Below are positions 24,641 through 33,648 of a DNA stretch of 64,000 nucleotides, piece by piece. The stretch comes from JAGPUQ01 sp947084925 (GTDB taxonomy: Bacteria; Pseudomonadota; Gammaproteobacteria; Pseudomonadales; Porticoccaceae): NCBI GenBank assembly GCA_947084925.1, contig CAMTUJ010000026.1, forward strand, positions 1 through 64,000, in the 5' to 3' direction. Every line of letters begins with the position of its first letter. The stretch's first letter is position 1. The position numbers and the translations under genes are program-made. The notes under the pieces were generated by a model. The model did no database searches, had not been told where the DNA came from, and was given only the letters and a program-made list of their open reading frames with translations.

Positions 24641-26905
24641 ATGCTCAGCAGAGAACTTGAAGCCACGCTCAATGCCGCCTTTCAGGAGGCGACGTCCCGG
24701 CGGCACGAGTTCATGACCGTCGAGCACCTGCTGTTGGCACTGCTCGATAACAGCTCTGCACTGCGGGTATTGAAGGCGTGTGGCGTCGATTTGCAGACGC
24801 TGCGCAACGACCTCAACGAATTCATCGAATCCACCACGCCCGTGATTGCGACCGACGCGCCACAGCGCGAAGCGCAACCGACGCTGGCGTTTCAGCGCGT
24901 CTTGCAGCGCGCGATTTTTCATGTGCAGTCGTCGGGCCGCAACGAAGTCCAGGGCGAAAACGTGCTGGTCGCGATCTTCAGCGAACAGGAGAGCCAGGCC
25001 GTTTACATGTTGCGGATGCTGAACATCTCCCGCATCGATGTGGTGAATTTCATCGCCCATGGCGTGACCCGCTTTGCCGATCAGTCGGAGAACACGGGTA
25101 ACGCGCCCGGCGGCCAGGGCGGCGAAGCGGGCGCACCGGCGGGTGGAGAGGGCAGCGCGCTCGAACAATTTGCAACCGATCTCAACGCCCAGGCCAAAAA
25201 AGGTTTTATCGATCCGCTGGTGGGGCGTGCCCAGGAGCTGGAGCGGGTCTGCCAGACCCTGGTGCGCCGCCGCAAGAACAACCCGCTGCTGGTGGGTGAG
25301 TCCGGAGTCGGCAAGACGGCGATTGCCGAAGGGCTGGCGAAGCGGATCGTCGAGGACGAGGTCCCGGACGCCATCAAGGGCAGCGTCGTTTATTCGCTGG
25401 ACATGGGTGCGCTGCTGGCCGGCACCAAGTATCGCGGCGATTTTGAAAAACGCTTCAAGAATCTGCTGGCGGAACTGGGCGAAAAGGAAAACGCGATCCT
25501 GTTCATCGATGAAATTCACACCATCATCGGCGCCGGCGCGGCCTCGGGCGGGGTGATGGACGCCTCCAACCTGCTGAAACCGCTGCTCACCTCGGGCCGC
25601 TTCCGTTGCATCGGCTCCACGACCTACCAGGAATACCGGGGAATTTTCGAGAAGGACCGGGCGTTGTCGCGCCGGTTTCAGAAGATCGATGTGCCCGAGC
25701 CTTCCGTGGCCGAAACCGTGGAAATACTCCAGGGTTTGAAATCCCGCTTCGAGGAACACCACGGTCTGCGCTACACCCAGGGCGCGCTCCAGTCCGCGGC
25801 GGAATTGTCCGCGAAGTACATCAATGACCGCTTCCTGCCCGACAAGGCCATCGACGTGATCGATGAAGCCGGCGCCTATCAGCAATTGCAGCCGGTGTCG
25901 AAACGCAAGAAGACGGTGGGTGTTGGCGATATCGAAGCGGTGGTGGCCAAGATTGCGCGCATTCCTCCCAAGAGCGTGTCCAGTTCGGATCGCGAGCAAC
26001 TGCGCAATCTCGGCCCCCAGCTGAAGATGGTCGTGTTTGGTCAGGAGGCGGCAATCGACACGCTGGATGCGGCCATCAAGCTTGCCCGCGCCGGTCTGCG
26101 CGAGGGCGAAAAGCCCATCGGCAGTTTCCTGTTCGCCGGGCCAACCGGCGTCGGCAAGACCGAAGTGTCGCGGCAACTGGCCCAAGTGCTGGGTGTCGAG
26201 CTGCTCCGCTTCGACATGTCCGAGTACATGGAACGCCACACGGTGTCGCGACTGATCGGCGCGCCGCCCGGTTATGTGGGCTTCGACCAGGGTGGTCTGC
26301 TCACCGACGCCGTCACCAAGCATCCGCACTGCGTATTGCTGCTGGATGAAATCGAGAAGGCGCACCCGGACGTGTTCAATCTGCTGTTGCAGGTGATGGA
26401 CCACGGTTCGCTTACCGACAATAACGGTCGCAAGGCGGATTTCCGCAACGTCATTCTGATCATGACCACCAATGCCGGCGCCGAACTCATGAGCCGTGCG
26501 TCCATCGGTTTCACGCATCAGGATCACGCCAGCGACGGGATGGAAAGCATCAAGAAGATGTTCAGTCCGGAGTTTCGCAACCGGCTCGACGCCATCGTGC
26601 AGTTTGGTGCCCTGGGTCGCGATGTCATCAAGACCGTGGTGGATAAATTCCTGGTGCAGTTGCAGGCGCAGCTGGACGACAAGAAGGTTCATATCGAAGT
26701 CGATGAAGCCGCGCGCGAGTGGCTTGCCGAGCATGGCTACGACGAGAAAATGGGCGCTCGACCCATGGCGCGCCTGATCCAGGAAAAACTCAAAAAACCT
26801 CTCGCCGAAGCCGTGCTGTTCGGAGCGCTGGCGAAAGCTGGCGGCAAAGTTGTCGTCACCACGGCAGACGACGATCTGGCGCTGGAGATGGTTGCCGCGG
26901 AATGA
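24641..26905 (+). CDS. clpA: ATP-dependent Clp protease ATP-binding subunit ClpA
   Basis: A 754-residue AAA+ unfoldase that feeds ClpP. The double Clp N-domain lies at residues 1-145. The first ATPase domain has GESGVGKTA near residue 220 and FIDEIHTIIGAG; the second has GPTGVGKTE at residue 500 and LLDEIEKAHPDVFNLLLQ. The absence of the long coiled-coil insert separates it from ClpB, and the double ATPase from ClpX. A glycine-rich linker (NAPGGQGGEAGAPAGGEG) follows the N-domain. The start ATG at 24641 is the one that fits the family, although the frame extends upstream into clpS. Confidence 0.98.
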   Translation: MLSRELEATLNAAFQEATSRRHEFMTVEHLLLALLDNSSALRVLKACGVDLQTLRNDLNEFIESTTPVIATDAPQREAQPTLAFQRVLQRAIFHVQSSGRNEVQGENVLVAIFSEQESQAVYMLRMLNISRIDVVNFIAHGVTRFADQSENTGNAPGGQGGEAGAPAGGEGSALEQFATDLNAQAKKGFIDPLVGRAQELERVCQTLVRRRKNNPLLVGESGVGKTAIAEGLAKRIVEDEVPDAIKGSVVYSLDMGALLAGTKYRGDFEKRFKNLLAELGEKENAILFIDEIHTIIGAGAASGGVMDASNLLKPLLTSGRFRCIGSTTYQEYRGIFEKDRALSRRFQKIDVPEPSVAETVEILQGLKSRFEEHHGLRYTQGALQSAAELSAKYINDRFLPDKAIDVIDEAGAYQQLQPVSKRKKTVGVGDIEAVVAKIARIPPKSVSSSDREQLRNLGPQLKMVVFGQEAAIDTLDAAIKLARAGLREGEKPIGSFLFAGPTGVGKTEVSRQLAQVLGVELLRFDMSEYMERHTVSRLIGAPPGYVGFDQGGLLTDAVTKHPHCVLLLDEIEKAHPDVFNLLLQVMDHGSLTDNNGRKADFRNVILIMTTNAGAELMSRASIGFTHQDHASDGMESIKKMFSPEFRNRLDAIVQFGALGRDVIKTVVDKFLVQLQAQLDDKKVHIEVDEAAREWLAEHGYDEKMGARPMARLIQEKLKKPLAEAVLFGALAKAGGKVVVTTADDDLALEMVAAE

Positions 26906-27047
26906 CTCGGGCGTCGCCGTCTGATCGCGGTCGCAGGTGCGATAGCGATTTCAGAGCGGCAGTGAGTTCAGAAGGAACACGGGTCCAGTAGGTGCGAGGC
27001 GCGTGGCTTTCAGAAAACGCGTCGGCGGAGTGTGGGTCCTTGGCCGG

Positions 27048-27266
27048 CTAGCGCGCCCGGTAGGTAATGCGGGCCTTGCTCAGATCGTACGGGGTCAGCT
27101 CGACCTTCACCTTGTCCCCGGTGAGGATGCGAATGTAGTTCTTGCGCATCTTGCCCGAGATATGGGCCGTGACAATGTGACCATTGTCGAGCTTCACGCG
27201 GAAGGTGGTGTTGGGAAGGGTGTCTACGACCTCGCCTTCCATCTCAATCGACTCTTCTTTCGCCAT
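27048..27266 (-). CDS. infA: Translation initiation factor IF-1
   Basis: The 72-residue IF-1, a single S1-type OB fold that binds the ribosomal A site during initiation. The sequence MAKEESIEMEGEVVDTLPN at the start and the run through SGKMRKNYIRILTGDKVKVE are near-invariant in gammaproteobacteria. It is convergent with clpA, which is the usual arrangement in this class. The reading frame continues upstream without stop, but the length, the AUG context and the promoter at 27322-27350 fix the start at 27266. Confidence 0.98.
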   Translation of the reverse strand: MAKEESIEMEGEVVDTLPNTTFRVKLDNGHIVTAHISGKMRKNYIRILTGDKVKVELTPYDLSKARITYRAR

Positions 27267-27321
27267 ATTACCGGTATCTTGTGCCGCGGAAGCGGGCTGG
27301 GCTGGAGTGAAACGCGGGCGC

Positions 27322-27350
27322 ATTGTGCCCCAAAGCCCTGCGCTTGGCAA
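27322..27350 (-). promoter_or_regulatory. Predicted sigma-70 promoter of infA
   Basis: On the minus strand a TTGCCA box (27345-27350) and a CACAAT box (27322-27327) are separated by 17 bases, which is the optimal spacing. The -10 box ends about 55 bases before the infA start codon. Prediction from sequence only. Confidence 0.55.
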
Positions 27351-27363
27351 AAATACCGGTCCT

Positions 27364-27963
27364 TCAGCGGGGGGAGCGCAACAGGCCTGCTTTCCGCTGC
27401 GGGATTCTCGGCGCCTCGGCGCCTGGCAACCGGTCGCGATCGTCATGCTCCGCACCGTGTCCGCGACCGGAATGATGTCCCGCCGAACCGCCATAGTGGA
27501 AATCGCCCCCGTGACCGTGGATATCAATACTGAACGGCACCTGATGCGGGTGCACATGGCGGTTGTAACCGGGATACCCAAATGGTGCATAGAGCACAGG
27601 CCCTGACGCGTAGCCAGGCTCGGCATCGGCGGGAGGTATCGGTGCCGCCGGCGGTCGGGCCTCGGCTTGTGCCTTCTCGCGCTGCAAGCGATCGTCGCGC
27701 AAGCGGTCGGCGGTTGCAGCAACGCGGTCGATGCGCTTCTGCAACTCTTCTTCGGAGACAACGGGATCGGGTGTCGTAACGCCCAGATCCTCGACCGCAA
27801 CCGCGCCGGGAGAAGGCGCATCCCCGTAAGTGACCTGCCCCTTGGCATCGGTGGATTTATAGATCTGGGTTTCTGCCCAGATTCGTGAGCCCTGGAGCGC
27901 CAACACGAGCGCGAGCGACCCCAGCACGCCTGCCCGCATGCCATCCATACGCTTGAGTCGCAC
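27364..27963 (-). CDS. DUF4124 domain-containing secreted protein
   Basis: A 199-residue protein with a signal peptide (basic start, then AGVLGSLALVLALQG, cleavage after RIWA) followed by a DUF4124 domain seen in QIYKSTDAKGQVTYGDAPSPG. A charged helical region (EELQKRIDRVAATADRLRDDRLQREK) and a glycine- and histidine-rich tail follow. The start is taken as the GTG at 27961-27963, which has a GGAGG site eight bases before it; an ATG at 27978 and one at 27948 are alternatives. Proteins of this type are exported and uncharacterised; the domain is short and its role is unknown. The gene is divergent from the membrane protein gene at 28268. Confidence 0.72.
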   Translation of the reverse strand: MRLKRMDGMRAGVLGSLALVLALQGSRIWAETQIYKSTDAKGQVTYGDAPSPGAVAVEDLGVTTPDPVVSEEELQKRIDRVAATADRLRDDRLQREKAQAEARPPAAPIPPADAEPGYASGPVLYAPFGYPGYNRHVHPHQVPFSIDIHGHGGDFHYGGSAGHHSGRGHGAEHDDRDRLPGAEAPRIPQRKAGLLRSPR

Positions 27964-28267
27964 CGTCGGATCCTCCATATGTTTGGTTCGTGTCACTGAG
28001 ACCATTGCCGCGCGGAAAGGATCACCATCGATTGTCGCGCTGATCGGCATCGATCATTTTCGGCGCTCTTGGACTCCAAAGCCGATCTCTGCGACCAGAT
28101 GCCTTTTTGAAGTCTTTGATTCTCTTGGCGGCCATGGATAATCTCGTTTATCCGATTAGACTAAACCGTGTGAGTCGCGGATCGAACGGCAGTGGTTGCC
28201 CGGCGATCCCGCCACCGCGGGACGGGCTTGCGCTCGTCTGAGGTCTGATTCCATCAGGAGAGTCACC
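27964..28267. other. Divergent intergenic region
   Basis: About 300 bases between the DUF4124 gene and the membrane protein gene. It is more AT-rich than the genes on either side. It contains a short inverted repeat GGATAA/TTATCC around 28136-28153 and AT-rich hexamers that could form promoters for the plus-strand gene, but no box pair is convincing. No ORF with coding character was found. Confidence 0.45.
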
Positions 28268-28822
28268 ATGGAACGACATTTTTTTGCCAGCGACAACCTT
28301 CAGGATCTTGAGGTTCTGGAAATGGAGCTCGAACAACAGGGCGTCGTGACACCACAGATTCATGTGCTGAGCAATCTGGATAGCGAAGTGGCCAAGCACC
28401 GGTTGCACGAGGTGAGCAGCCTGATGCGCACCGACGTGATTCGTAAAGGTCTGGTGGGGGCGTTGTGCGGGGTTCTTGGCGGCCTTGCGGTGCTGGTGAT
28501 TGCGTCCGCATCCGGCTTCGCGGCTCAGTTTGGCTGGGTTCCCTTTATCTTTCTGGCGGTGATTGTGCTGGGATTTTGCACTTGGGAAGCGGGCTTTCTG
28601 GGCTTTCAGTTGCCCAATACGCGGTTTCGTCCCTTTCAAAACGTGCTCGATGAGGGGCGGCATGTCTTTTTTGTCGACTTGCGGTCCGACCAGCGTTTGC
28701 TGCTCGCCGATATCCTGTCCCGGCATCAGGGGCTCCAGACGCTCGGCACCGGCGAGGGTACGCCCTGGTGGCTGATTTCCCTGCAAGACAAGTTCCAGCG
28801 GTTTGTGCGCTGGGCGCCTTGA
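28268..28822 (+). CDS. Two-TM membrane protein of unknown function
   Basis: A 184-residue protein, start ATG at 28268 with a GGAG site in front. The first 60 residues are soluble (MERHFFASDNLQDLEVLEME), then come two hydrophobic segments (ALCGVLGGLAVLVIASASGF and GWVPFIFLAVIVLGFCTWEAGF) forming a hairpin, and a C-terminal soluble part with VLDEGRHVFFVDLRSDQ and ending in RFVRWAP. I do not recognise a named family. A loose resemblance to small proteins labelled as magnesium-transporter-like or NAD-binding is not enough for a function. The N- and C-termini would both face the same side, probably the cytoplasm. Confidence 0.72.
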   Translation: MERHFFASDNLQDLEVLEMELEQQGVVTPQIHVLSNLDSEVAKHRLHEVSSLMRTDVIRKGLVGALCGVLGGLAVLVIASASGFAAQFGWVPFIFLAVIVLGFCTWEAGFLGFQLPNTRFRPFQNVLDEGRHVFFVDLRSDQRLLLADILSRHQGLQTLGTGEGTPWWLISLQDKFQRFVRWAP

Positions 28823-28836
28823 TGCCCTGAACAGTT

Positions 28837-28870
28837 GCTTCGCCAGCCTCCAGTAACAGGCTGGCGAAGC
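28837..28870 (+). terminator. Strong hairpin downstream of the two-TM protein gene
   Basis: A 13-bp perfect stem (28837-28849 with 28858-28870, GCTTCGCCAGCCT and its complement) with an 8-base loop begins 15 bases after the stop codon. There is no T tract after it, so it may be a stability hairpin or a factor-assisted terminator instead of a classical intrinsic one. Confidence 0.65.
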
Positions 28871-28999
28871 GCTTTGCCGCTACTGGGCGCTCGCGCGATC
28901 TCGCCGCGGAACGCGCGCGACGCGGTCATAAATTTCGTCGGTTTCGGCTACCATTGCGCGCCTTCCCGGCCGCCATGATTCCACGACGAGAGACCGCCT

Positions 29000-30541
29000 A
29001 TGTATCTGACCCAGGGCTTGCGGCGTTGCGCCGAACGCAACCCGGACCGACTCGCGCTGGCGGGCGGAGGCCGCCAGCGGAGTTGGCGCGAATTCAGCGA
29101 TCGGGTCGCGCGACTGGCGGGCGGGTTGGTCGCCATGGGATTGCGGCCCGATGACCGGGTCGCGATCCTGTCTCACAACGGTCCCGAATACTTCGAGTTC
29201 AGTTACGGCGTGCCCTGGGCGGGCGGGGTCATCGTACCCCTCAACAACAAGCTCACCGCCGCTGATCTGGTTTACATCCTGAACCATTCGGGAACCCGAT
29301 TTCTGCTCGCCGACGCGGATTTTCGGGAATTGATCGCCGGTTTTTCCGGGCGACTGGAGTCAGTGGAAAAAACCCTCTATTTCGCGCCGGGGCGGGATGA
29401 CAGCGCCTACGAAAACCTGATCGCTTCCTCGCCGCCCCTCGACGACCAGTTGCGCGGCTATGAGGACATGGTGGGCATTTTCTACACCAGCGGCACTACC
29501 GGGCGACCCAAGGGCGTGATGCTCAGCCATCGCAACCTGCTCTGGAACGCCATGAGCGGCATCATCAACTATGGTCTCGGCGAAGCGACGGTCTATCTTC
29601 ACGCCACGCCGCTGTTCCACGCCGCCGGGGGCTCGCGGGTGTTCACCATGGTGACCGCCGGCGTCACCAACGTCATTCTCCCGCGCTTTGATGTCCACGC
29701 ATTATTGGCAGCCATTGAACGCCATCGCGTTACCAGCCTGCTGCTGGTGCCCACCATGATCAACCGTCTGGTGAATGATCCCGCGCTCGGCGATTACGAT
29801 TTGTCGAGTTTGCGCACCATCGCCTACGGGGCTTCACCCATGCCCCAGTCGGTGCTCGCGGACGCCTTGCAGAAGCTTCCCGGCGTCGGCTTTTGCCAGG
29901 CTTACGGCATGACCGAGTTGTCGCCGGCGGCGACATTTCTGGACACGCGCTATCACGTTCTCGACGGCCCGGACGCCGGTCGTCTGCGCTCCTGCGGACG
30001 CGCGGTGTGGGGCGCTGACGTGCGCATCGTGGATGAGCAGGATCGCCCATTGCCGACCGGCGAAGTCGGCGAAATCGCCGTGCGCGGACCCATGGTGATG
30101 CAGGGCTACTGGCGCGATCCGGAGGCGACCGCCAAGGCGGTGCGCGACGGCTGGATGCACACCGGCGACGCCGGTTACCGCGACGCGGATGGCTTTTTCT
30201 ACATCGTCGATCGCATCAAGGACATGGTGATCACCGGCGGCGTCAATGTGGCCTCGGTGGCGGTGGAAGATTGCATTCACCAACTGGAAGCGGTAGGGGA
30301 ATGCGCGGTGTTCGGCATTCCCCATCCGGACTGGGTGGAGGCGGTGCATGCGGTGGTGGTGCCCCGCGCGGGCGCCGCGTTGACGGCGGCGGATGTCATT
30401 GCCCATTGCCGTGCCCGGCTCGCCGCCTACCAGTGTCCGCGCTCGGTCGAGATCCGCACCCAGCCGCTGCCCATTTCCGGCACCGGCAAGATCATGAAAA
30501 ACGAGTTGCGCAAACCTTTTTGGCAGCACTCCGGCGCCTGA
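29000..30541 (+). CDS. AMP-dependent acyl-CoA synthetase/ligase
   Basis: A 513-residue adenylate-forming enzyme that activates a carboxylic acid with ATP and transfers it to CoA. The phosphate-binding loop FYTSGTTGRPKGVMLSHRN is near residue 165, the aryl/acyl-binding AYGMTELSP near 305, the hinge motif YIVDRIKDMVITGG near 405 and the catalytic Lys in ISGTGKIMKNELRKPF at the C-terminus. It is of fatty acyl-CoA synthetase size and character. The gene is convergent with the ferredoxin gene of the CYP153 operon, so a role in activating the fatty acids made from oxidised alkanes is plausible but not shown. Confidence 0.93.
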   Translation: MYLTQGLRRCAERNPDRLALAGGGRQRSWREFSDRVARLAGGLVAMGLRPDDRVAILSHNGPEYFEFSYGVPWAGGVIVPLNNKLTAADLVYILNHSGTRFLLADADFRELIAGFSGRLESVEKTLYFAPGRDDSAYENLIASSPPLDDQLRGYEDMVGIFYTSGTTGRPKGVMLSHRNLLWNAMSGIINYGLGEATVYLHATPLFHAAGGSRVFTMVTAGVTNVILPRFDVHALLAAIERHRVTSLLLVPTMINRLVNDPALGDYDLSSLRTIAYGASPMPQSVLADALQKLPGVGFCQAYGMTELSPAATFLDTRYHVLDGPDAGRLRSCGRAVWGADVRIVDEQDRPLPTGEVGEIAVRGPMVMQGYWRDPEATAKAVRDGWMHTGDAGYRDADGFFYIVDRIKDMVITGGVNVASVAVEDCIHQLEAVGECAVFGIPHPDWVEAVHAVVVPRAGAALTAADVIAHCRARLAAYQCPRSVEIRTQPLPISGTGKIMKNELRKPFWQHSGA

Positions 30542-30592
30542 CCGCCGCGGTCTGACCCCCGGTACAGGGCGCCAGACCGTCCCGACTTTCGG

Positions 30593-30913
30593 TCAGTGCT
30601 GTCCGATCGGCGTGCGCAGCACCAGGCCATCCAGTTCCGGCGTGGCCTTGATCTGACACGCCAGGCGCGAGTTGGCGTCGCGTCCTTCGGCCAGGTTCAG
30701 CATCGCATCCTCCATGCTTTCCATGGGCGCCAGCTTGGCGAGCCAGGCGTCATCGACAAAGACATGGCAGGTGGCGCAGGCGCACACGCCGCCGCAGTCG
30801 CCATCGATGCCAGGCACCAGATTGCTGACCGCCGCTTCCATCAGCGATATGCCTTCCTCGACGTCGACGACGCGCTGGGTACCGTTGTGCTCGATATAAG
30901 TGATTTTGATCAC
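30593..30913 (-). CDS. [2Fe-2S] ferredoxin, adrenodoxin/putidaredoxin type
   Basis: A 106-residue ferredoxin. The cluster loop GDCGGVCACATCHVFVDD supplies three Cys ligands and RLACQIK the fourth, in the arrangement used by electron carriers of class I bacterial P450 systems. The gene lies 68 bases downstream of the FAD-dependent reductase and closes the operon CYP153 - reductase - ferredoxin. It shuttles single electrons from the reductase to the P450 in the cytoplasm. The partnership follows from position and type. Confidence 0.95.
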   Translation of the reverse strand: MIKITYIEHNGTQRVVDVEEGISLMEAAVSNLVPGIDGDCGGVCACATCHVFVDDAWLAKLAPMESMEDAMLNLAEGRDANSRLACQIKATPELDGLVLRTPIGQH

Positions 30914-30981
30914 GCTGAAACTCCTTTATAGGCAGAATTTGTCAAATGCCCGCAGCTTGCTGCGGGCGGTCGGGTATGGGT

Positions 30982-32199
30982 TCAGGCCAGCAGGTCTTTT
31001 ACCGGTACGGCATCATCGGCGAGCCGGGCCGTATCCACCGTAGCCTGGCGCGGAATCAGGGTCCGCGCGGCGATGAATTCCGCCGGCCGGTTGATGGCAT
31101 CCACCGCCAGCAGGCGCTGGCCCAGCAGGTAGAAAACGGCAAAGGAACGGGTCGCCGGATCGCCCCGCACCACGACACGGTCGTAGCCCCGGTTGATGCC
31201 CGCGGTCTGCAACTTGATGTCGTACTGGTCGGACCAGAACCAGGGCACCTGGGCGTAGGGTTTATGTTTGCCGGCCATGGTGGCCGCCGCGGTCTTGGCC
31301 TGTTCGATGGCGTTGTGCACCGATTCCAGCCGCAAGCGGCACCCATAAATGGCGTTGGGGTGGTTGGCGCAGTCGCCCGCCGCCAGGACCCCGGGCGTCG
31401 AAGTGTTGCCCAGTTCGTCCACCAGAATGCCGTTGTCGCAGGCGATGCCCGCGCTCTGGGCCAGCTCCACATTGGGCAGCAGCCCGATACCGGCGAGTAC
31501 CAGGTCCGCGTCCAGCGCCACCCCGTCACCGGTGATGACCCGCGCCAGGTCGGCGCTGCCTTCGATGCGGGCGACTCCGGTATTGCAGCGGATCTCGACG
31601 CCGGCCTCGGCGTGGATGCGCTGGAAAAACTCCGACACCTCCGGGCTGGTGACCCGGGCCAGCGCCCGGGGGGCGGCCTCCAGTACCGTCACCCGGAGCC
31701 CGTGCTTGGCGGCGACAGCGGCCACCTCAAGGCCAATGTAGCCCGCGCCGATAATGACCAGCCGCGCACCGGCGTGGAAATGGCGACGCAAGTGCTCCAC
31801 GTCCGCGACGGTGCGCAGGTAGCGCAGCCGGGGATGGTCGGCGCCGGGGCAGTCGAGCGGGCGCGGGCGACCGCCGGTGGCGAGCAGCAACTGGTCGAAC
31901 GCCAGTCGTCGCCCATCGTCCAGCGACAGCTGCCGGGCCTGTACGTCCAGCGCCGTTGCCGCCACACCCAGCGCGGGTTCGATGTCGGCCTGACGATAAA
32001 ACGCCTCGGGCTTGATAAGCAGGCGCTCCTCGGGCAGTTCGCCCGCCAGAAACGCCTTGGAGAGCGGCGGACGCTGGTAGGGCAGCAGCGGCTCGGCGCC
32101 AATCAGCACAATGCGGCCGGCGAAGCCTTCCTGGCGCAGGCTGTTCGCCGCCTGCGCGCCGGCCTGGCCGCCGCCGAGAATGAGCGCGGTCTCGGTCAT
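30982..32199 (-). CDS. FAD-dependent ferredoxin reductase for the P450 system
   Basis: A 405-residue NAD(P)H:ferredoxin reductase of the putidaredoxin-reductase type. The first dinucleotide-binding fold is ILGGGQAGAQAAN at residues 7-19, the second is LVIIGAGYIGLEVAAVAAKHG near 150, and ATGGRPRPLDCPG joins them. The C-terminal VLAAGDCANHPN binds FAD near residue 275. The start at 32199 (MTETALIL) is chosen because the frame extends far upstream through the P450 in a different frame. The stop of the P450 gene is 15 bases upstream, which supports co-transcription. Confidence 0.94.
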   Translation of the reverse strand: MTETALILGGGQAGAQAANSLRQEGFAGRIVLIGAEPLLPYQRPPLSKAFLAGELPEERLLIKPEAFYRQADIEPALGVAATALDVQARQLSLDDGRRLAFDQLLLATGGRPRPLDCPGADHPRLRYLRTVADVEHLRRHFHAGARLVIIGAGYIGLEVAAVAAKHGLRVTVLEAAPRALARVTSPEVSEFFQRIHAEAGVEIRCNTGVARIEGSADLARVITGDGVALDADLVLAGIGLLPNVELAQSAGIACDNGILVDELGNTSTPGVLAAGDCANHPNAIYGCRLRLESVHNAIEQAKTAAATMAGKHKPYAQVPWFWSDQYDIKLQTAGINRGYDRVVVRGDPATRSFAVFYLLGQRLLAVDAINRPAEFIAARTLIPRQATVDTARLADDAVPVKDLLA

Positions 32200-32213
32200 G
32201 AATCGCGCTCCGT

Positions 32214-33467
32214 TCAGGCGTTGATGCGGACCGGCATCGATTTGTAGTTGCGAATGGCGTAGGTCGTCGCCCGCTCCGGTTGAGTCACCACCTCGATCTG
32301 GCCCGGCTCGGGCCAGCGCTTGATGGCCTCTTCCCAGAGGATTTTCAGTTGCAGTTCCGCCAGCCGGTTGCCGACGCAGCGGTGAATGCCGAAACCGAAC
32401 GACAGATGCTGGCGCGGCCGCGCCCGGTCGATGACCAGTTCCTCGGCATTTTCGATCACTTCCTCGTCGCGGTTGCCGGAGTAGTACCACATCACCAGTT
32501 TTTCGCCCTTGCGGATGATCTGGCCGCCAAGTTCGCTGTCTTCCAGCGCGGTGCGCCGCATGCTCATCACCGGCGTCTGCCAACGAATGATTTCCGGGAT
32601 CATGGATTCGACCAGCTTGGGATTGGCGCACAGCTTGCGGTATTGCTCCGGGTAGGTGTTCAGCGCGAGCAGGCCGCCGGTCATCGAATTGCGGGTGGTG
32701 TCGTTGCCGCCCACGATCAACAGAATCAGGGTGCCCAGGAACTCCTTCGGCGGCATGTTCCGGAACGCTTCGGAGTGAGCCAGCATGGAAATGAGGTCGG
32801 GGCGCGGTTCGGCGTTCACCCGCTCGTTCCACATGCGGGAGAAATAGGCCGCGCACTCCTGGAGTTCACCCATGCCGGCGGTGCGCTCGGCGGCGGAGAC
32901 ATAGCCGGTCATGGCGGTCGCAGTGTCGGACCAGTGGGTGAGTTTGCGGCGCTCGGCCCAGGGGAAATCGAACAGGGTGGCGAGCATCTGGGTGGTCAGC
33001 TCGATGGAAACCCGGTCCACCCAGTCGAAGGTCTGGTTCAGCGGCAAGGCGTCCAGGGTCTCGCCGGTGCGCTCGCGGATACCCTCGGCGAATTTGGCCA
33101 GGTTTTCCGGACCCACCGCCGGCGAAACCACCGCGCGCTGTACATCGTGCTTGGGCGGGTCCATGGCGATGAACATTTCGATATCGAGGCCCAGGTTGCC
33201 GTCGTCCAGGGTGATGCCGCCTTGCTGGGACGAGAAGATCGGGTGGCTGGTCTCCACCTTGACGATGTCGTGGTACTTGGTCACCGACCAGTAGGGGCCG
33301 TAGGCGCTGTTTTTACAGTAATGCACCGGAGCTTCGCGGCGCAGGCGCGCGAAGTAGGGGCCGTAACTTTCGGTGGCGAGTATCCTGGCATCGGCGACAT
33401 TGATGTCTTCGAGCGGAATCGCGAGGACATCCGCCGGGATGTTGGTATGAGCGGTTGCTGCGGTCAT
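32214..33467 (-). CDS. cyp153: Cytochrome P450 of the CYP153 alkane hydroxylase family
   Basis: A 417-residue soluble P450. Its motifs agree closely with CYP153A members that hydroxylate the terminal carbon of medium-chain alkanes: PVHYCKNSAYGPYWSVTKY near the N-terminus, MFIAMDPPKHDVQRAVVSP, the I-helix GGNDTTRNSMTGG, ExxR region then MRRTALED, the heme loop FGFGIHRCVGNRLAELQ with Cys about 364, and the end MPVRINA. The start at 33467 is MTAATAHTN, within a longer frame to 33524. Ferredoxin reductase and ferredoxin follow, giving a complete class I system. No AraC-type regulator was seen nearby; the 180-base upstream gap probably holds the promoter. The reaction is from family knowledge. Confidence 0.93.
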   Translation of the reverse strand: MTAATAHTNIPADVLAIPLEDINVADARILATESYGPYFARLRREAPVHYCKNSAYGPYWSVTKYHDIVKVETSHPIFSSQQGGITLDDGNLGLDIEMFIAMDPPKHDVQRAVVSPAVGPENLAKFAEGIRERTGETLDALPLNQTFDWVDRVSIELTTQMLATLFDFPWAERRKLTHWSDTATAMTGYVSAAERTAGMGELQECAAYFSRMWNERVNAEPRPDLISMLAHSEAFRNMPPKEFLGTLILLIVGGNDTTRNSMTGGLLALNTYPEQYRKLCANPKLVESMIPEIIRWQTPVMSMRRTALEDSELGGQIIRKGEKLVMWYYSGNRDEEVIENAEELVIDRARPRQHLSFGFGIHRCVGNRLAELQLKILWEEAIKRWPEPGQIEVVTQPERATTYAIRNYKSMPVRINA

Positions 33468-33648
33468 GGCATTTACCCCTGTGAGTTTTTTGGTGATCGC
33501 GCGAGACCGGTTGATCTGGCGCATTTTTATCGGTGAGACACTTTAGAAGATTGACGAACACTTGATGCAGGTCAGAAAACGACAACCAGGGGGCAATAAG
33601 TGACAGTCTGCAATGGTGGGTTACGGGGAGCGCCCGGCAGCGCGCTGA

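Noticed and set aside
24620..26734. A 704-codon minus-strand frame opposite clpA
   Set aside because: Antisense of clpA, with no start context and no domain.
26906..27047. Gap between clpA and infA as a second copy of the MITE-like element
   Set aside because: It contains no TTGCTGAAAAA ends and no long inverted repeat; only short unrelated similarity.
33468..33648. An AraC-type operator or promoter for the CYP153 operon
   Set aside because: AT-rich patches exist but no clear box pair or repeated half-sites were found, so none is annotated.
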